A stretch of DNA of 64,000 nucleotides from Paraburkholderia rhizosphaerae. GTDB taxonomy: Bacteria; Pseudomonadota; Gammaproteobacteria; Burkholderiales; Burkholderiaceae. The stretch is taken from positions 62,001-126,000 of the forward strand of contig NZ_SORE01000012.1 of assembly GCF_004366595.1 (NCBI RefSeq), in the 5' to 3' direction. The notes beneath the pieces were generated by a model. It saw only the letters and a list, made by a program, of their open reading frames with translations. It had not been told where the DNA came from and ran no database searches. Within the stretch, counting starts at the first letter, position 1; each line of letters starts with the position of its first letter. This document shows positions 28,030-42,265 of the stretch, one piece after another. Made by a program: the position numbers and the translations under genes.

Positions 28030-28923
28030 TTACTTGTTCGAGAAGATCGTTCGCGCGAGGATGTTCAATCCCAGCACACCGAGCGTGATCAGGAAGACAC
28101 CGGCCCACGCGAGCGACTGCCATTGTGCAAACGGACTCATCGCGAACTTGAAGATCGTGACAGGCAAGTTCGCCATCGGCTGGTTCATGTCCGCGGTGAA
28201 GAACTGGTTCGACAGCGCCGTGAACAGCAGAGGCGCGGTTTCGCCGGCAATCCGCGCGACCGCGAGCAGCACGCCGGTCACGATGCCCGCGAGCGAGGCC
28301 TTCAGCGTGATCGACAGCACCATCTTCCACTTCGGCGTGCCGAGCGCGAAGGCCGCTTCACGCAGCGCGTTCGGCACCAGCTTCAGCATGTTTTCGGTCG
28401 TGCGGATTACGATCGGAATCTGGAGCAGCGCCAGCGCGACGACACCGGCCCAGCCGCTGAAATGCCCCATCTTCGCGACCACCAGCGCATAGACGAACAG
28501 ACCGACGACGATCGACGGCGCCGACAGCAGGATGTCGTTGATAAAGCGCGTGACGCTCGCAAGCCAGCCCTTTTGCCCGTACTCGGCGAGATAGACGCCC
28601 GCCATGATGCCGATCGGCGTGCCGACTACCGTTGCGAGCACAACCAGTAACAGGCTGCCGACGATCGCGTTCGCGAGACCGCCGCCGTCGGTGTTCGGTG
28701 GAGGCGTCGACTGCGTGAACAGGTCGACCGACAGGCCACCGATGCCCAGGCGCAGCGTCGTGTACAGAATCCAGATCAGCCACAGCAGACCGAACGCCAT
28801 CGCCGCAAGCGACAGCGTGAGCGCGATCGCGTTGGTCACCCGGCGGCGCTTTTGCAGCCGGTTGCGGGTTCTTTCGAGCGCGACCGGATCGGCCATGCCC
28901 GGCATGTTCAGAGGTTGGCTCAT
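28030..28923 (-). CDS. pstA: Phosphate ABC transporter permease PstA
   Basis: 297-residue inner-membrane permease with six hydrophobic helices. The permease loop is seen at REAAFALGTPKWKMVLSITL and the GGLANAIVGSLLLVVLATVV helix precedes the typical GTPIGIMAGVYLAEYG. Forms the channel with PstC. ATG 28923 overlaps the pstC stop by four bases (ATGA), implying translational coupling. Confidence 0.95.
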   Translation of the reverse strand: MSQPLNMPGMADPVALERTRNRLQKRRRVTNAIALTLSLAAMAFGLLWLIWILYTTLRLGIGGLSVDLFTQSTPPPNTDGGGLANAIVGSLLLVVLATVVGTPIGIMAGVYLAEYGQKGWLASVTRFINDILLSAPSIVVGLFVYALVVAKMGHFSGWAGVVALALLQIPIVIRTTENMLKLVPNALREAAFALGTPKWKMVLSITLKASLAGIVTGVLLAVARIAGETAPLLFTALSNQFFTADMNQPMANLPVTIFKFAMSPFAQWQSLAWAGVFLITLGVLGLNILARTIFSNK

Positions 28924-29906
28924 CGCTTCGTGCCCTCCCCTTTCTCGAGACGCAGCAGCATCAGTTTGGAAATCGACAGCACGATAAACGTGATCACAAA
29001 CAGGATCAGACCGAGTTCCATCAGCGCCGCGGTATGCAGGCCCGGGCCCGCTTCGGCGAACTCGTTCGCGAGCGCCGACGTAATGCTGTTGCCCGGCGAG
29101 AACAGCGACACATTGTCGAGCAGGTTCGTGTTACCGATCACGAACGTCACCGCCATCGTTTCGCCGAGCGCGCGGCCAAGGCCGAGCATCACGCCGCCGA
29201 TCACACCGTTCTTCGTGAACGGCAGCACGATCTTCCACATCACTTCCCATGTCGTGCAGCCAATGCCATAGGCCGATTCCTTCAGCAATACCGGCGTGAC
29301 TTCGAACACGTCGCGCATCACCGATGCGATGTACGGGATGATCATGATCGCGAGAATCACGCCCGCACACAGGATGCCGATGCCGATCGGCGCGCCCTTG
29401 AACAGAGCACCGACGATCGGCATGCCGGACAGCAGCTTGCCGAGCGGCTTTTCGAACCATTCCGCGAAGATCGGCGCGAACACGAGCAAACCCCACATGC
29501 CATAAACGATCGACGGAATCGCAGCGAGCAGTTCGATCGCGATGCCAAGCGGCCGACGTAGCCACGCGGGAGACAACTCAGTGAGAAACAGTGCAATGCC
29601 GAAACTGACCGGCACCGCGATGATCAGCGCGATCACCGACGTCGCGATCGTGCCGTAAATCGGCACCAGCGCGCCGAACTGCTCGGAGGGTGGATCCCAG
29701 TCGGCCGTCCACAGGAAGCTCAGGCCGAACTTCTGGATGGTGGGCAGCGACGCGACGATCAGCGACACAATAATGCCACCGAGCAACAATAAGGTAACGA
29801 TAGCGGCAAGCCGCGCAAGGCCGCCGAAGATAACGTCGCCGGAACGGCTGGGCGCTTTCTGCGCTGCGTTGCCTGGCGGGTTCGACACGATTGGAATGTC
29901 GGACAT
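28920..29906 (-). CDS. pstC: Phosphate ABC transporter permease PstC
   Basis: 328-residue permease with about seven hydrophobic segments; PVSFGIALFLTELSPAWLRR, ELLAAIPSIVYGMWGLLVFA and the cytoplasmic EAA-type loop LLKESAYGIGCTTWEVMWKI then LPFTKNGVIGGVMLGLGRAL are PstC features. ATG 29906 (MSDIPIVSNPPGN) is chosen; the frame extends upstream to 30032 without support. Overlaps pstA by four bases. Confidence 0.95.
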   Translation of the reverse strand: MSDIPIVSNPPGNAAQKAPSRSGDVIFGGLARLAAIVTLLLLGGIIVSLIVASLPTIQKFGLSFLWTADWDPPSEQFGALVPIYGTIATSVIALIIAVPVSFGIALFLTELSPAWLRRPLGIAIELLAAIPSIVYGMWGLLVFAPIFAEWFEKPLGKLLSGMPIVGALFKGAPIGIGILCAGVILAIMIIPYIASVMRDVFEVTPVLLKESAYGIGCTTWEVMWKIVLPFTKNGVIGGVMLGLGRALGETMAVTFVIGNTNLLDNVSLFSPGNSITSALANEFAEAGPGLHTAALMELGLILFVITFIVLSISKLMLLRLEKGEGTKR

Positions 29907-30166
29907 GAGAGCCTGTCGAAACTGTTTCCGGATGCCGCGCGGCAGGATGCCGGACAGCGTATGCAACGGTTGACTGCGAGCCCTGTGACGGGCGCCTCGC
30001 GCGTGCCTGATTCGCTGCGCGGGTCTTGCCAACTGCCGGTTGCTACGACGTCTGATGACGCAGCGAGCCGCGGGTTTGATCCTCGCGGCGTCGACTTCAG
30101 CTGGACCGGTTGTCGACCGGTCCAGCTTACTTCACTTCACACTTCAGCGTGCTTGTTCAGCGCACC

Positions 30167-31204
30167 TTACTCAGCTGCGAGTGCCTTGCCCGAAGCGTCC
30201 TTCACCTTCGTCTTCCACTGCGACTTGATCTGGTCGACCACCGATGCCGGCAGCGAGATGTAGTCCAGATCCGAAGCAGCCGGGCCGCCGTTCTTGAACG
30301 CCCAGTCGAAGAACTTCAGCGTTTCTTCGCCTTGCGCCGGCTTGTCCTGCGTCGTGTGCAGCAGCACGAACGTCGCGCCGACGACCGGCCATGCGTCCTT
30401 GCCCGGCTCGTTCGTCAGGATCTGGTAGAACGACTTCGACCAGTCCGCGCCTGCTGCCGCTGCCTTGAACGTTTCCGTCTTCGGCTCGACCACGGCACCC
30501 GTCTCGTTCTTCATCGCCGTGTAGATCATGTGGTTCTGCTTCGCATACGCCCACTCGACGTAGCCGATTGCACCCGGCAGACGCTGCACGAATGCCGCGA
30601 CGCCGTCGTTACCCTTGCCGCCCGTACCCGTCGGCCAGTTGACCGTCGTGCCTTCGCCGACCTTCGACTTCCAGTCGCTGTTGACCTTCGACAGGTAGTT
30701 CGTCCAGATGAAGCTGGTGCCCGAACCGTCCGCGCGGCGCACCACGGCGACGTCCGTATCCGGCAGCTTGACCTTCGGGTTCAGCGCGGCGATAGCCGGG
30801 TCGTTCCACTTCGTGATCTTGCCCAGGTAGATGTCGCCGAGCACCTGGCCCGACAACACGATTTCGCCTGCCTTCACGCCCGGCAGGTTGACCACCGGCA
30901 CCACGCCGCCGACCACCGTCGGGAACTGGAACAGGCCTTCCTTCGTCAGTTCGTCGTCCTTCAGCGGAGCGTCCGAACCAGCGAAATCAACCGTCTTTGC
31001 AATGATCTGCTTGATGCCGCCCGACGAACCGATGCCCTGGTAGTTAACCTTGCCGCCGCCGGTCTTCTGATAGGCGTCTGCCCACTTCGTGTAAATCGGT
31101 GCTGCAAAGGTGCTGCCCGCGCCGGTAATATCCGTTGCTGCATGCGCTGCGATCGCGAAGAGCGCGCCAGCAATGCCAGCGAACGCGGTTTGCATCAATT
31201 TCAT
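30167..31204 (-). CDS. pstS: Periplasmic phosphate-binding protein
   Basis: 345-residue PstS precursor with signal peptide (AFAGIAGALFAIAAHA) and the phosphate-binding signatures TDITGAGSTFAAPIYTKWAD, QGIGSSGGIKQI, and RRADGSGTSFIWTNYLSKV. It captures phosphate for PstABC. Start ATG 31204 has GGAGGT just upstream. About 260 bases separate it from pstC, a usual arrangement that lets pstS be expressed at a higher level. Preceded by a clear Pho box. Confidence 0.95.
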   Translation of the reverse strand: MKLMQTAFAGIAGALFAIAAHAATDITGAGSTFAAPIYTKWADAYQKTGGGKVNYQGIGSSGGIKQIIAKTVDFAGSDAPLKDDELTKEGLFQFPTVVGGVVPVVNLPGVKAGEIVLSGQVLGDIYLGKITKWNDPAIAALNPKVKLPDTDVAVVRRADGSGTSFIWTNYLSKVNSDWKSKVGEGTTVNWPTGTGGKGNDGVAAFVQRLPGAIGYVEWAYAKQNHMIYTAMKNETGAVVEPKTETFKAAAAGADWSKSFYQILTNEPGKDAWPVVGATFVLLHTTQDKPAQGEETLKFFDWAFKNGGPAASDLDYISLPASVVDQIKSQWKTKVKDASGKALAAE

Positions 31205-31244
31205 GAGACCTCCAGTGGTGTGAGCGGATGACACGACACCGCGA

Positions 31245-31298
31245 AGAATAGGGTCTCTTTGTGACAGTCATGTGACTATTCGTGAAGTCTATGTGTCA
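31245..31298 (-). promoter_or_regulatory. Pho box and -10 of the pstS promoter
   Basis: Reverse strand: CTGTCAC (31267-31261) and TAGTCAC (31278-31272) at 11-base spacing, preceded by weaker copies ACTTCAC near 31288 and a further copy near 31298. A -10-like TATTCT (31250-31245) lies 10 bases downstream of the last repeat, the spacing of PhoB-activated promoters. Confidence 0.75.
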
Positions 31299-31604
31299 AT
31301 TTCATTACGTCACAGAAAGGCGCGTCCATGCGGATCGCGTGGGATCCACCCAATGCGGGGGGCATGTTCTGGCGTGGGAATCGGCCGGGATTGAGTCCCA
31401 CGCTTGATTTCATGCGGCTTGCGCGGCCCCTGACAACCGCCGGCTATCGCGGCAAGAGGCACGAAAATCGTGCAGCGAATGGCCGACGGTGACAGACGGC
31501 CGTTTCGCGGCCGTTTCGCAAATTATCTGATGATCATGTACAAAGAGCGCGAAAGCGGCGTGTCAGCGGGCTGCATTCGCGCGTGCGCTACGATGACGGA
31601 CGGG
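31299..31604. other. Intergenic region between pstS and glmM
   Basis: About 300 bases between the pstS Pho box and the glmM stop. Frames present are short and unsupported; no terminator or RNA gene was clearly recognised. Confidence 0.35.
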
Positions 31605-32963
31605 TCACGCGGTCGCTTGCCGGACCACGTCAGCGATCGCTTCAGCGTGTTCCAGCGCCTCCTGTTCGCGTGCTGCCTCGACCATCACGCGCAACAGCGG
31701 CTCGGTGCCGGACGCGCGGATCAACACCCGGCCGCTGCCGTCCAGCGCTCCCTCCGCAGCGCTAATCGCGCGCCGGATCGCATCGCTGCCCTTCCAGTCG
31801 GAGCCCGGTTGCATCCGCACATTGATCAGCTTCTGCGGGAATAACGTCACGCCATCCAGCAGCTGCGCGAGCGATTTGCCGCTGCGCTGCATCGCCGCCA
31901 GCACCAGCAACGCGGATACGATGCCATCGCCGGTCGTATGCCGGTCCAACGACAGGATGTGCCCCGAACCCTCGGCGCCGAGCAGCCAGCCGTGCTCGCG
32001 CAATTTCTCGAGCACGTAACGATCGCCGACTGCCGCGCGCACGAACTTCACGCCCGCGCGCTGCAACGCGACTTCGACGGCCATGTTCGTCATTAACGTG
32101 CCGACTGCGCCTTCGACCTTGCCGTCGGTCGCAATCCGGTCCTTGACCAGCACGTACAGCAGTTCGTCGCCGTTGAACAGCCGGCCAGTCGAATCGACGA
32201 TCTGAAGCCGGTCCGCGTCGCCGTCCAGCGCGATGCCGAGGTCCGCGCTGTTCGCACGCACCGCGCGCATCAGCGCATCCGGCGCGGTCGCGCCGACGCC
32301 GTCGTTGATGTTGAAGCCATTCGGCGCGACGCCGATCGGCACGACATCGGCGCCAAGTTCATGGAACACATGCGGCGCGACGTCATACGCTGCCCCGTGC
32401 GCGCAATCGACGACGAGCTTCATCCCGTGCAAGTCGTAACTGGCGGGGAACGTGCTTTTGCAGAACTCGATGTAGCGGCCCGCGGCGTCGTCGAGGCGTC
32501 TCGCCTTACCGAGCTGCTCGGATGGCGCGCAATCGAGCGGCAGTTCGAGTTGCCGCTCGATTTGCGCTTCGACTTCGTCGGGCAACTTGTTGCCGTCCGC
32601 GGAAAAGAATTTGATGCCGTTGTCGTAATACGGATTGTGCGACGCGCTGATCACCACGCCCGCCGCAAGACGCAGCGCCCGCGTCAGGTAAGCGACGCCC
32701 GGCGTCGGCATCGGCCCGGCAAGCATCACGTCGACGCCCGCTGCCGAGAAGCCCGACTCCAGCGCGGCTTCGAGCATATAGCCCGATACGCGCGTGTCCT
32801 TGCCGATCAGAACGGTCGGGCGGGTACCGCTCTTCGCCCAGCGGTCCGCACCCGCCAGCACCTTGCCGGCCGCATAGCCGAGCCGCAATACGAAATCAGG
32901 CGTGATTGGCCCTTCGCCGACCTTGCCGCGGATGCCATCGGTACCGAAATAGCGACGTGTCAT
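31605..32963 (-). CDS. glmM: Phosphoglucosamine mutase
   Basis: 452-residue alpha-D-phosphohexomutase that converts glucosamine-6-phosphate to glucosamine-1-phosphate for UDP-GlcNAc synthesis. The start RRYFGTDGIRGKVGEGPITP is diagnostic, the phosphoserine loop is VVISASHNPYYDNGIKFF (Ser about residue 104), the metal loop is IALDGDADRLQIVD, and the phosphate-binding end is LIRASGTEPLLRVMVE. GGAGGAAA precedes ATG 32963. It follows folP by 24 bases; folP-glmM pairing after ftsH is the common order in proteobacteria. Confidence 0.95.
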   Translation of the reverse strand: MTRRYFGTDGIRGKVGEGPITPDFVLRLGYAAGKVLAGADRWAKSGTRPTVLIGKDTRVSGYMLEAALESGFSAAGVDVMLAGPMPTPGVAYLTRALRLAAGVVISASHNPYYDNGIKFFSADGNKLPDEVEAQIERQLELPLDCAPSEQLGKARRLDDAAGRYIEFCKSTFPASYDLHGMKLVVDCAHGAAYDVAPHVFHELGADVVPIGVAPNGFNINDGVGATAPDALMRAVRANSADLGIALDGDADRLQIVDSTGRLFNGDELLYVLVKDRIATDGKVEGAVGTLMTNMAVEVALQRAGVKFVRAAVGDRYVLEKLREHGWLLGAEGSGHILSLDRHTTGDGIVSALLVLAAMQRSGKSLAQLLDGVTLFPQKLINVRMQPGSDWKGSDAIRRAISAAEGALDGSGRVLIRASGTEPLLRVMVEAAREQEALEHAEAIADVVRQATA

Positions 32964-32987
32964 TGATGTAATTTCCTCCACAGGCGG

Positions 32988-33872
32988 TCAGCTGCGGCGC
33001 GCCGCGGCGCGCGTCGCCAACCATATCTTTAGTGCGTCCACCGTCTGTGTAACGTCATGCACGCGGATGATCGACGCGCCATGCTCAGCGGCGCAAACCG
33101 CCGACGCAATGCTTGCCGCGATCCGTTCCGCGGGCACGCTGCGGCCGGTCACCGCGCCGAGCATCGATTTACGAGACGTACCGGCAAGGATAGGCAGCGG
33201 TGGCGCGCCGTCCGGTGCCGTCTCGCGCAAATGCGCGAGCAACGTGTAATTGTGATCGACCGTTTTGCCGAAGCCGAAGCCGGGGTCCACGCTGATGCGC
33301 GCGCGCGCGACCCCCGCTTGTAGCAGCGCGTCAGTGCGCTCGGCAAGGAAGTCCCGAACGTCCGCCACGACCTCTCGATAAACAGGCTCACCGACCTGCA
33401 TCGTGCGAGGCTCGCCCAACATGTGCATCACGCAGACCGCACAACGGCTGTCACGTACCGCGTCGATTGCGCCCGGCATACGGAAGCCCCAGATGTCATT
33501 GACCATGTCCGCACCGGCGGCGAGCGCCGCGCGCATCACCTCCGGCTTGTAGGTGTCGACCGACAATGGCACATTCGCGTCGCGCAATTGCTCGATCAGC
33601 GGAATGACGCGCTCAAGCTCTTCATCCAGTGCAACCGGCGGCGCGCCCGGCCGCGTCGACTCGCCGCCGATGTCGATCATATCCGCACCGTCGAGCAGCA
33701 TTTTCTCTGCCTGGCGCAGCGCATCGCCACGCGTGGCATAGCTGCCGCCGTCCGAAAACGAATCGGGCGTTACGTTGAGGATGCCCATGACCAGCGGGCG
33801 CTCGAGTGACAGCGTAAAGCGACCGCACTGCAGCGGCTCCGGGTGGTCCTGGGAAAGGGTGTGGATGGACAC
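32988..33872 (-). CDS. folP: Dihydropteroate synthase
   Basis: Condenses p-aminobenzoate with hydroxymethyl-dihydropterin pyrophosphate in folate synthesis and is the sulfonamide target. Signatures: MGILNVTPDSFSDGG, DMIDIGGESTRPGA, VNDIWGFRMPGA, DPGFGFGKTVDHNYTLLAHL and the ending SIIRVHDVTQTVDALKIW. The reading frame continues far upstream over the ftsH terminator; GTG 33872 (VSIHTLSQDHPEPLQ) gives about 294 residues, near the family norm, but the ribosome site is weak. Confidence 0.93.
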   Translation of the reverse strand: MSIHTLSQDHPEPLQCGRFTLSLERPLVMGILNVTPDSFSDGGSYATRGDALRQAEKMLLDGADMIDIGGESTRPGAPPVALDEELERVIPLIEQLRDANVPLSVDTYKPEVMRAALAAGADMVNDIWGFRMPGAIDAVRDSRCAVCVMHMLGEPRTMQVGEPVYREVVADVRDFLAERTDALLQAGVARARISVDPGFGFGKTVDHNYTLLAHLRETAPDGAPPLPILAGTSRKSMLGAVTGRSVPAERIAASIASAVCAAEHGASIIRVHDVTQTVDALKIWLATRAAARRS

Positions 33873-33934
33873 GTATGCGGGTGATGGAAGTTTGATAAAC
33901 GGGTTGGGCAAACGCGGTCGAATGATCTCGAAAA

Positions 33935-33970
33935 TACAAAACGGGCCGGTGTGAATCACACCGGCCCGTG
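33935..33970 (-). terminator. Terminator of ftsH
   Basis: Reverse strand: 13-bp perfect stem ACGGGCCGGTGTG/CACACCGGCCCGT with a 3-base loop, then TTTTGTATTTT. It lies about 20 bases past the ftsH stop. Confidence 0.85.
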
Positions 33971-33987
33971 TATGAAGTAGGCCTCGA

Positions 33988-35877
<1,890 letters not shown>

Positions 35878-36062
35878 AGCACCACTCCTTCAATCATAGA
35901 CAAGCGCCTACATTTGCCTTGCGGCACCACTCAGGCATTCTAATCCAGACCGCAGACCCCTGCCATAAGCATTCGCTACCGTATATATAGCGAGCCGCGC
36001 AACACTGGCGCCGTTTTCCGGCACATTGAAAAATAAAGAACTCACATTTGAATCCGACTTGA

Positions 36063-36725
36063 TCAACGGGGACGCTTCAAATGTTTGCCCAAAATAAACG
36101 TCTCTGACGATTTGTCCCGCGATGCTTTCGGTTTGCGGGCCGCTACCGTCTTAAACTGCTGCTTGAACTTTTCGACAATCTGGCTATAGCCGCTGCCGTG
36201 GAAGCATTTGACTAAAAGGGCACCATCCGGCTTCAGATGATTCTGCGAAAACTCCAGCGCGAGATCGCAAACATGCTCGATTCGCGCGGCATCCGCCACC
36301 GCCACGCCCGAGAGGTTGGGCGCCATATCCGAAATTACAAGGTCGACCGGGCGCTCGCCCACGACTTCTTCCAGTTGTTCGAGCACGCTGTCTTCGCGAA
36401 AATCCCCCTGGATGAAATGCACATCCGCAATGGGTTCCATCGGCAGCAAGTCCAGCGCGATGATCGTGCCGTCGATTCCGCCTTCGCGCGTCGCGTCACG
36501 ACGCGCGCCGTGCGCGAGCTTGTTGCGCACGTACTGGCTCCAGCTGCCTGGCGCCGCGCCGAGGTCGACAATCACCTGCCCGGGGCGGATCAGCTTGTCC
36601 TGCTCATCGATTTCCTTCAGCTTGTAGGCCGCGCGGGCACGATAGCCCTCCCGCTGCGCCATTTTCACGTACGGATCGTTGATGTGGTCGTGTAGCCACG
36701 ACTGATTGAAGCGGTTCTTAGCCAT
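36063..36725 (-). CDS. rlmE: 23S rRNA (uridine-2'-O-)-methyltransferase
   Basis: 220-residue RlmE/FtsJ protein that methylates U2552 of 23S rRNA late in 50S assembly. The catalytic K-D-K-E set fits: YRARAAYKLKEIDEQDKLI (Lys), VVDLGAAPGSWSQYV (SAM loop), DLVISDMAPNLSGVAVADAA (Asp), LLVKCFHGSGY (Lys). ATG 36725 (MAKNRFNQSWLHDH) is the usual start; an upstream Met at 36758 is unsupported. It precedes ftsH and is divergent from yhbY, as in E. coli. Confidence 0.95.
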   Translation of the reverse strand: MAKNRFNQSWLHDHINDPYVKMAQREGYRARAAYKLKEIDEQDKLIRPGQVIVDLGAAPGSWSQYVRNKLAHGARRDATREGGIDGTIIALDLLPMEPIADVHFIQGDFREDSVLEQLEEVVGERPVDLVISDMAPNLSGVAVADAARIEHVCDLALEFSQNHLKPDGALLVKCFHGSGYSQIVEKFKQQFKTVAARKPKASRDKSSETFILGKHLKRPR

Positions 36726-36894
36726 TAATCGTTGAACTTTTGCTGCGTAATGCGGCACTTTTAGCGGATAATACGCGTTTAATTCGCGTGGCCGCGTGGC
36801 GCCGCTCCTGCGTCGTACGTACCGAACACGCTTGCCATTGCGCGAGCCTGCGGCGGCCGTAGCGGCACTATTTTAGTCGAGTCCCTTTCCTTCC

Positions 36895-37440
36895 ATGCCA
36901 GCCCTCAAAGTCTCATCCGAACAACGCGCCGCGCTGCGCTCGCAAGCTCATGCGCTCAAACCCGTGGTGCTGGTGGGCGCCGAAGGCTTGACCGACGCCG
37001 TGCTGGCCGAGATCGAGGTCCACCTCGTCGCTCACGAACTCATTAAAATTCGCGTCTTCGGTGACGAGCGCGACGAGCGCATCGCGATCTATGACGAGAT
37101 TTGCGATCGTCTGAACGCAGCGCCGATCCAGCATATCGGCAAGCTGCTGGTCGTCTGGAAACCTGAAGCCGCGCGTCCGTCCGCACGCCCTACCCGCACG
37201 CGCCGTACCGGCTTGCCGAGCGCGGCGCAAGCGGCTGCCGCTGAAGCAGCGTCCCCGCGAGGCCGGGCGCCACGTGTGGTCAAGGTTGTCAAAGTCACCC
37301 AGGACGACAACCCGCTGCGGCGTCAGAAAGCGCAGAAAGTGGTCGTGCGCGGCAATGAACGCGTGACCGCTGGCGGCAATGTCAAGCGAGCGAAGAAACG
37401 CCAGACCAGTGCAAAGCGGCAATATCAATCCAACAAGTAA
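36895..37440 (+). CDS. yhbY: YhbY-type CRM-domain RNA-binding protein with basic tail
   Basis: The first 95 residues form a CRM domain (LRSQAHALKPVVLVGAEGLT, LVAHELIKIRVFGDERDERI, QHIGKLLVVWKP), found in YhbY, which associates with pre-50S particles. A long basic extension (about 85 residues; RPTRTRRTGLPSAAQAAAAE and KVVKVTQDDNPLRRQKAQKV) makes it nearly twice the E. coli length, probably adding RNA affinity. Divergent from rlmE, another large-subunit assembly gene. Confidence 0.9.
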   Translation: MPALKVSSEQRAALRSQAHALKPVVLVGAEGLTDAVLAEIEVHLVAHELIKIRVFGDERDERIAIYDEICDRLNAAPIQHIGKLLVVWKPEAARPSARPTRTRRTGLPSAAQAAAAEAASPRGRAPRVVKVVKVTQDDNPLRRQKAQKVVVRGNERVTAGGNVKRAKKRQTSAKRQYQSNK

Positions 37441-37672
37441 TATCCGCTGCGAAAGCGAATCCCCCGGGCGCCTGTGTATGGCGTTGCAGTACACACTCAA
37501 ACGCGACGCACGCCACGGGATATTTGTGCGTCGTCCGAGTGATGCACAGTGAAATGCGACAACCTGTCGCATCTGTCACAGACTGAACCGACGTCGCAAC
37601 CGCGCTTCTCGATCAACCGGGAATCAACCTTGCGCTGATAAGCCGCAACACTTGCGGCCAACGCGTCCACAC

Positions 37673-38185
37673 TTAACCGGCCGTCTTCGCGCGACTCGCG
37701 GCCGAGCCTGCACTCGTTCCTGCCGACGCCACCGCGCCGACCGGCAGTTTCCACACCAGTGCGAGCGCGAGCAGGCTCTCGATCAGATAGAAAAGACTCG
37801 ACACGCCGTGCAGCATGCCGAAGCGGCTCGCGTACACGGAATGGCTGACATCGGTGCCCGCTTCCTGCGCCGCGATGCGCAGCGCATTCATAAACGGTTC
37901 AACCGCGAAATAGCCAATCAACACACACACCAGCATGGCGGCCACGAGCCAGCGCAACTTTTTGTACGCGCGTTCGCCGCGACGGATCAGCACGTTGGAC
38001 AGCGCGAGCAGCAGCACGCCGCACACGACACCGATGATGCCTTCGATGCGGAACAACTGCGCAGCGACCGAACCCGCCGTCACTCGATCAAGCGACGCGA
38101 ATAGCACCGGCACGACCATATAGCCGACCGTGAGCAGGCTACCGACCCACACCACGGTCAACAGGCGGAACAAGCGATGCGGCAT
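37673..38185 (-). CDS. DUF4149 membrane protein
   Basis: 170-residue protein with four hydrophobic helices (LLTVVWVGSLLTVGYMVVPV, GIIGVVCGVLLLALSNVLI, LVAAMLVCVLIGYFAV, SSLFYLIESLLALALVW) and the family pattern around PVLFASLDRVTAGSVAAQLF. Function unknown. ATG 38185 has AGG eight bases upstream; a GTG at 38194 is possible. It lies just after greA on the same strand, a conserved neighbour in beta-proteobacteria. Confidence 0.85.
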   Translation of the reverse strand: MPHRLFRLLTVVWVGSLLTVGYMVVPVLFASLDRVTAGSVAAQLFRIEGIIGVVCGVLLLALSNVLIRRGERAYKKLRWLVAAMLVCVLIGYFAVEPFMNALRIAAQEAGTDVSHSVYASRFGMLHGVSSLFYLIESLLALALVWKLPVGAVASAGTSAGSAASRAKTAG

Positions 38186-38216
38186 CAAAGGCACCTAATG
38201 CGTGTCAGTGTCGAAC

Positions 38217-38693
38217 TCAGACGTAGCGCACCGAGATAATCTCGTACTCGCGCACGCCGCTAGGCGCCTGCACCGACGCGACATCGCCTTCGGACTTACC
38301 GATCAATGCGCGCGCGATCGGCGAACTGACCGAGATCAGCCCATGCTCGAGATCGGCTTCGTCGTCGCCGACGATCTGATAGGTAACCGCATGCCCGGTT
38401 TTGAGATCTTCGAGCTCGACAGTAGCGGCAAACACGACGCGACCTTCCGCATCAAGTGCGGCCGGGTCGATGATTTGCGCAGCGGCGAGCTTCGATTCGA
38501 TGTCGGCGATACGGCCTTCGATGAAGCCCTGCTTCTCTTTTGCCGCGTCGTATTCGGCGTTCTCCGACAGATCGCCTTGGGCACGCGCTTCCGCGATCGA
38601 ATTGATCACCGCAGGACGTTCAACCGATTTGAGGCGCTGCAATTCATCGCGCAATTGGTCAGCACCGCGTTTCGTCAATGGAATAGTGCTCAT
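38217..38693 (-). CDS. greA: Transcription elongation factor GreA
   Basis: 158-residue GreA that rescues backtracked RNA polymerase by stimulating transcript cleavage. The N-terminal coiled coil carries the acidic tip (SENAEYDAAKEKQGFIEGRI with the family D/E pair), and the C-terminal FKBP-like domain shows YQIVGDDEADLEHGLISVSS and SPIARALIGKSEGD. ATG 38693 (MSTIPLTKRGADQL) is the normal start. An unusual long hairpin and A/T run lies just upstream, after carB. Confidence 0.95.
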   Translation of the reverse strand: MSTIPLTKRGADQLRDELQRLKSVERPAVINSIAEARAQGDLSENAEYDAAKEKQGFIEGRIADIESKLAAAQIIDPAALDAEGRVVFAATVELEDLKTGHAVTYQIVGDDEADLEHGLISVSSPIARALIGKSEGDVASVQAPSGVREYEIISVRYV

Positions 38694-38722
38694 AAACAAC
38701 TCTTTGGCAAAAAACAGCCTTC

Positions 38723-38838
38723 AAAAAAAATCACCGCGGTTAAGTGCATCCCCAAAGAGGTACCCGCTGCCGGGCCGCTGGCGAAAGAGCCCAACTCGAG
38801 CCCGACTCGGTACCTTCAGGGACGCCGCTTAACCGCGG
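38723..38838 (-). promoter_or_regulatory. Long hairpin with U-run between carB and greA
   Basis: Reverse strand: CCGCGGTTAAG (38838-38828) pairs perfectly with CTTAACCGCGG (38744-38734), enclosing a second partly paired layer with GGTACC on both arms and a GC-rich apical part. Three bases after the stem comes T8 (38730-38723). It begins 30 bases past carB and ends 30 bases before greA ATG, so it is either the carB terminator or an attenuator in the greA leader. Confidence 0.6.
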
Positions 38839-38868
38839 CACATACTGCTTCGACAGAGATTCGAAGCC

Positions 38869-42123
<3,255 letters not shown>

Positions 42124-42265
42124 AACGCTCTCGCTAATCTAATTCCAGTTTCATTCCGGTGGCGCGCCGCCGTGCTTGCGCCGCCGACGTCGATTCGCTG
42201 TCGCTCAACGTCGGTGAACCCAATCGGACGGCGACGCGCGTTGCTCTGTTCGCGTTCGCGAGACG

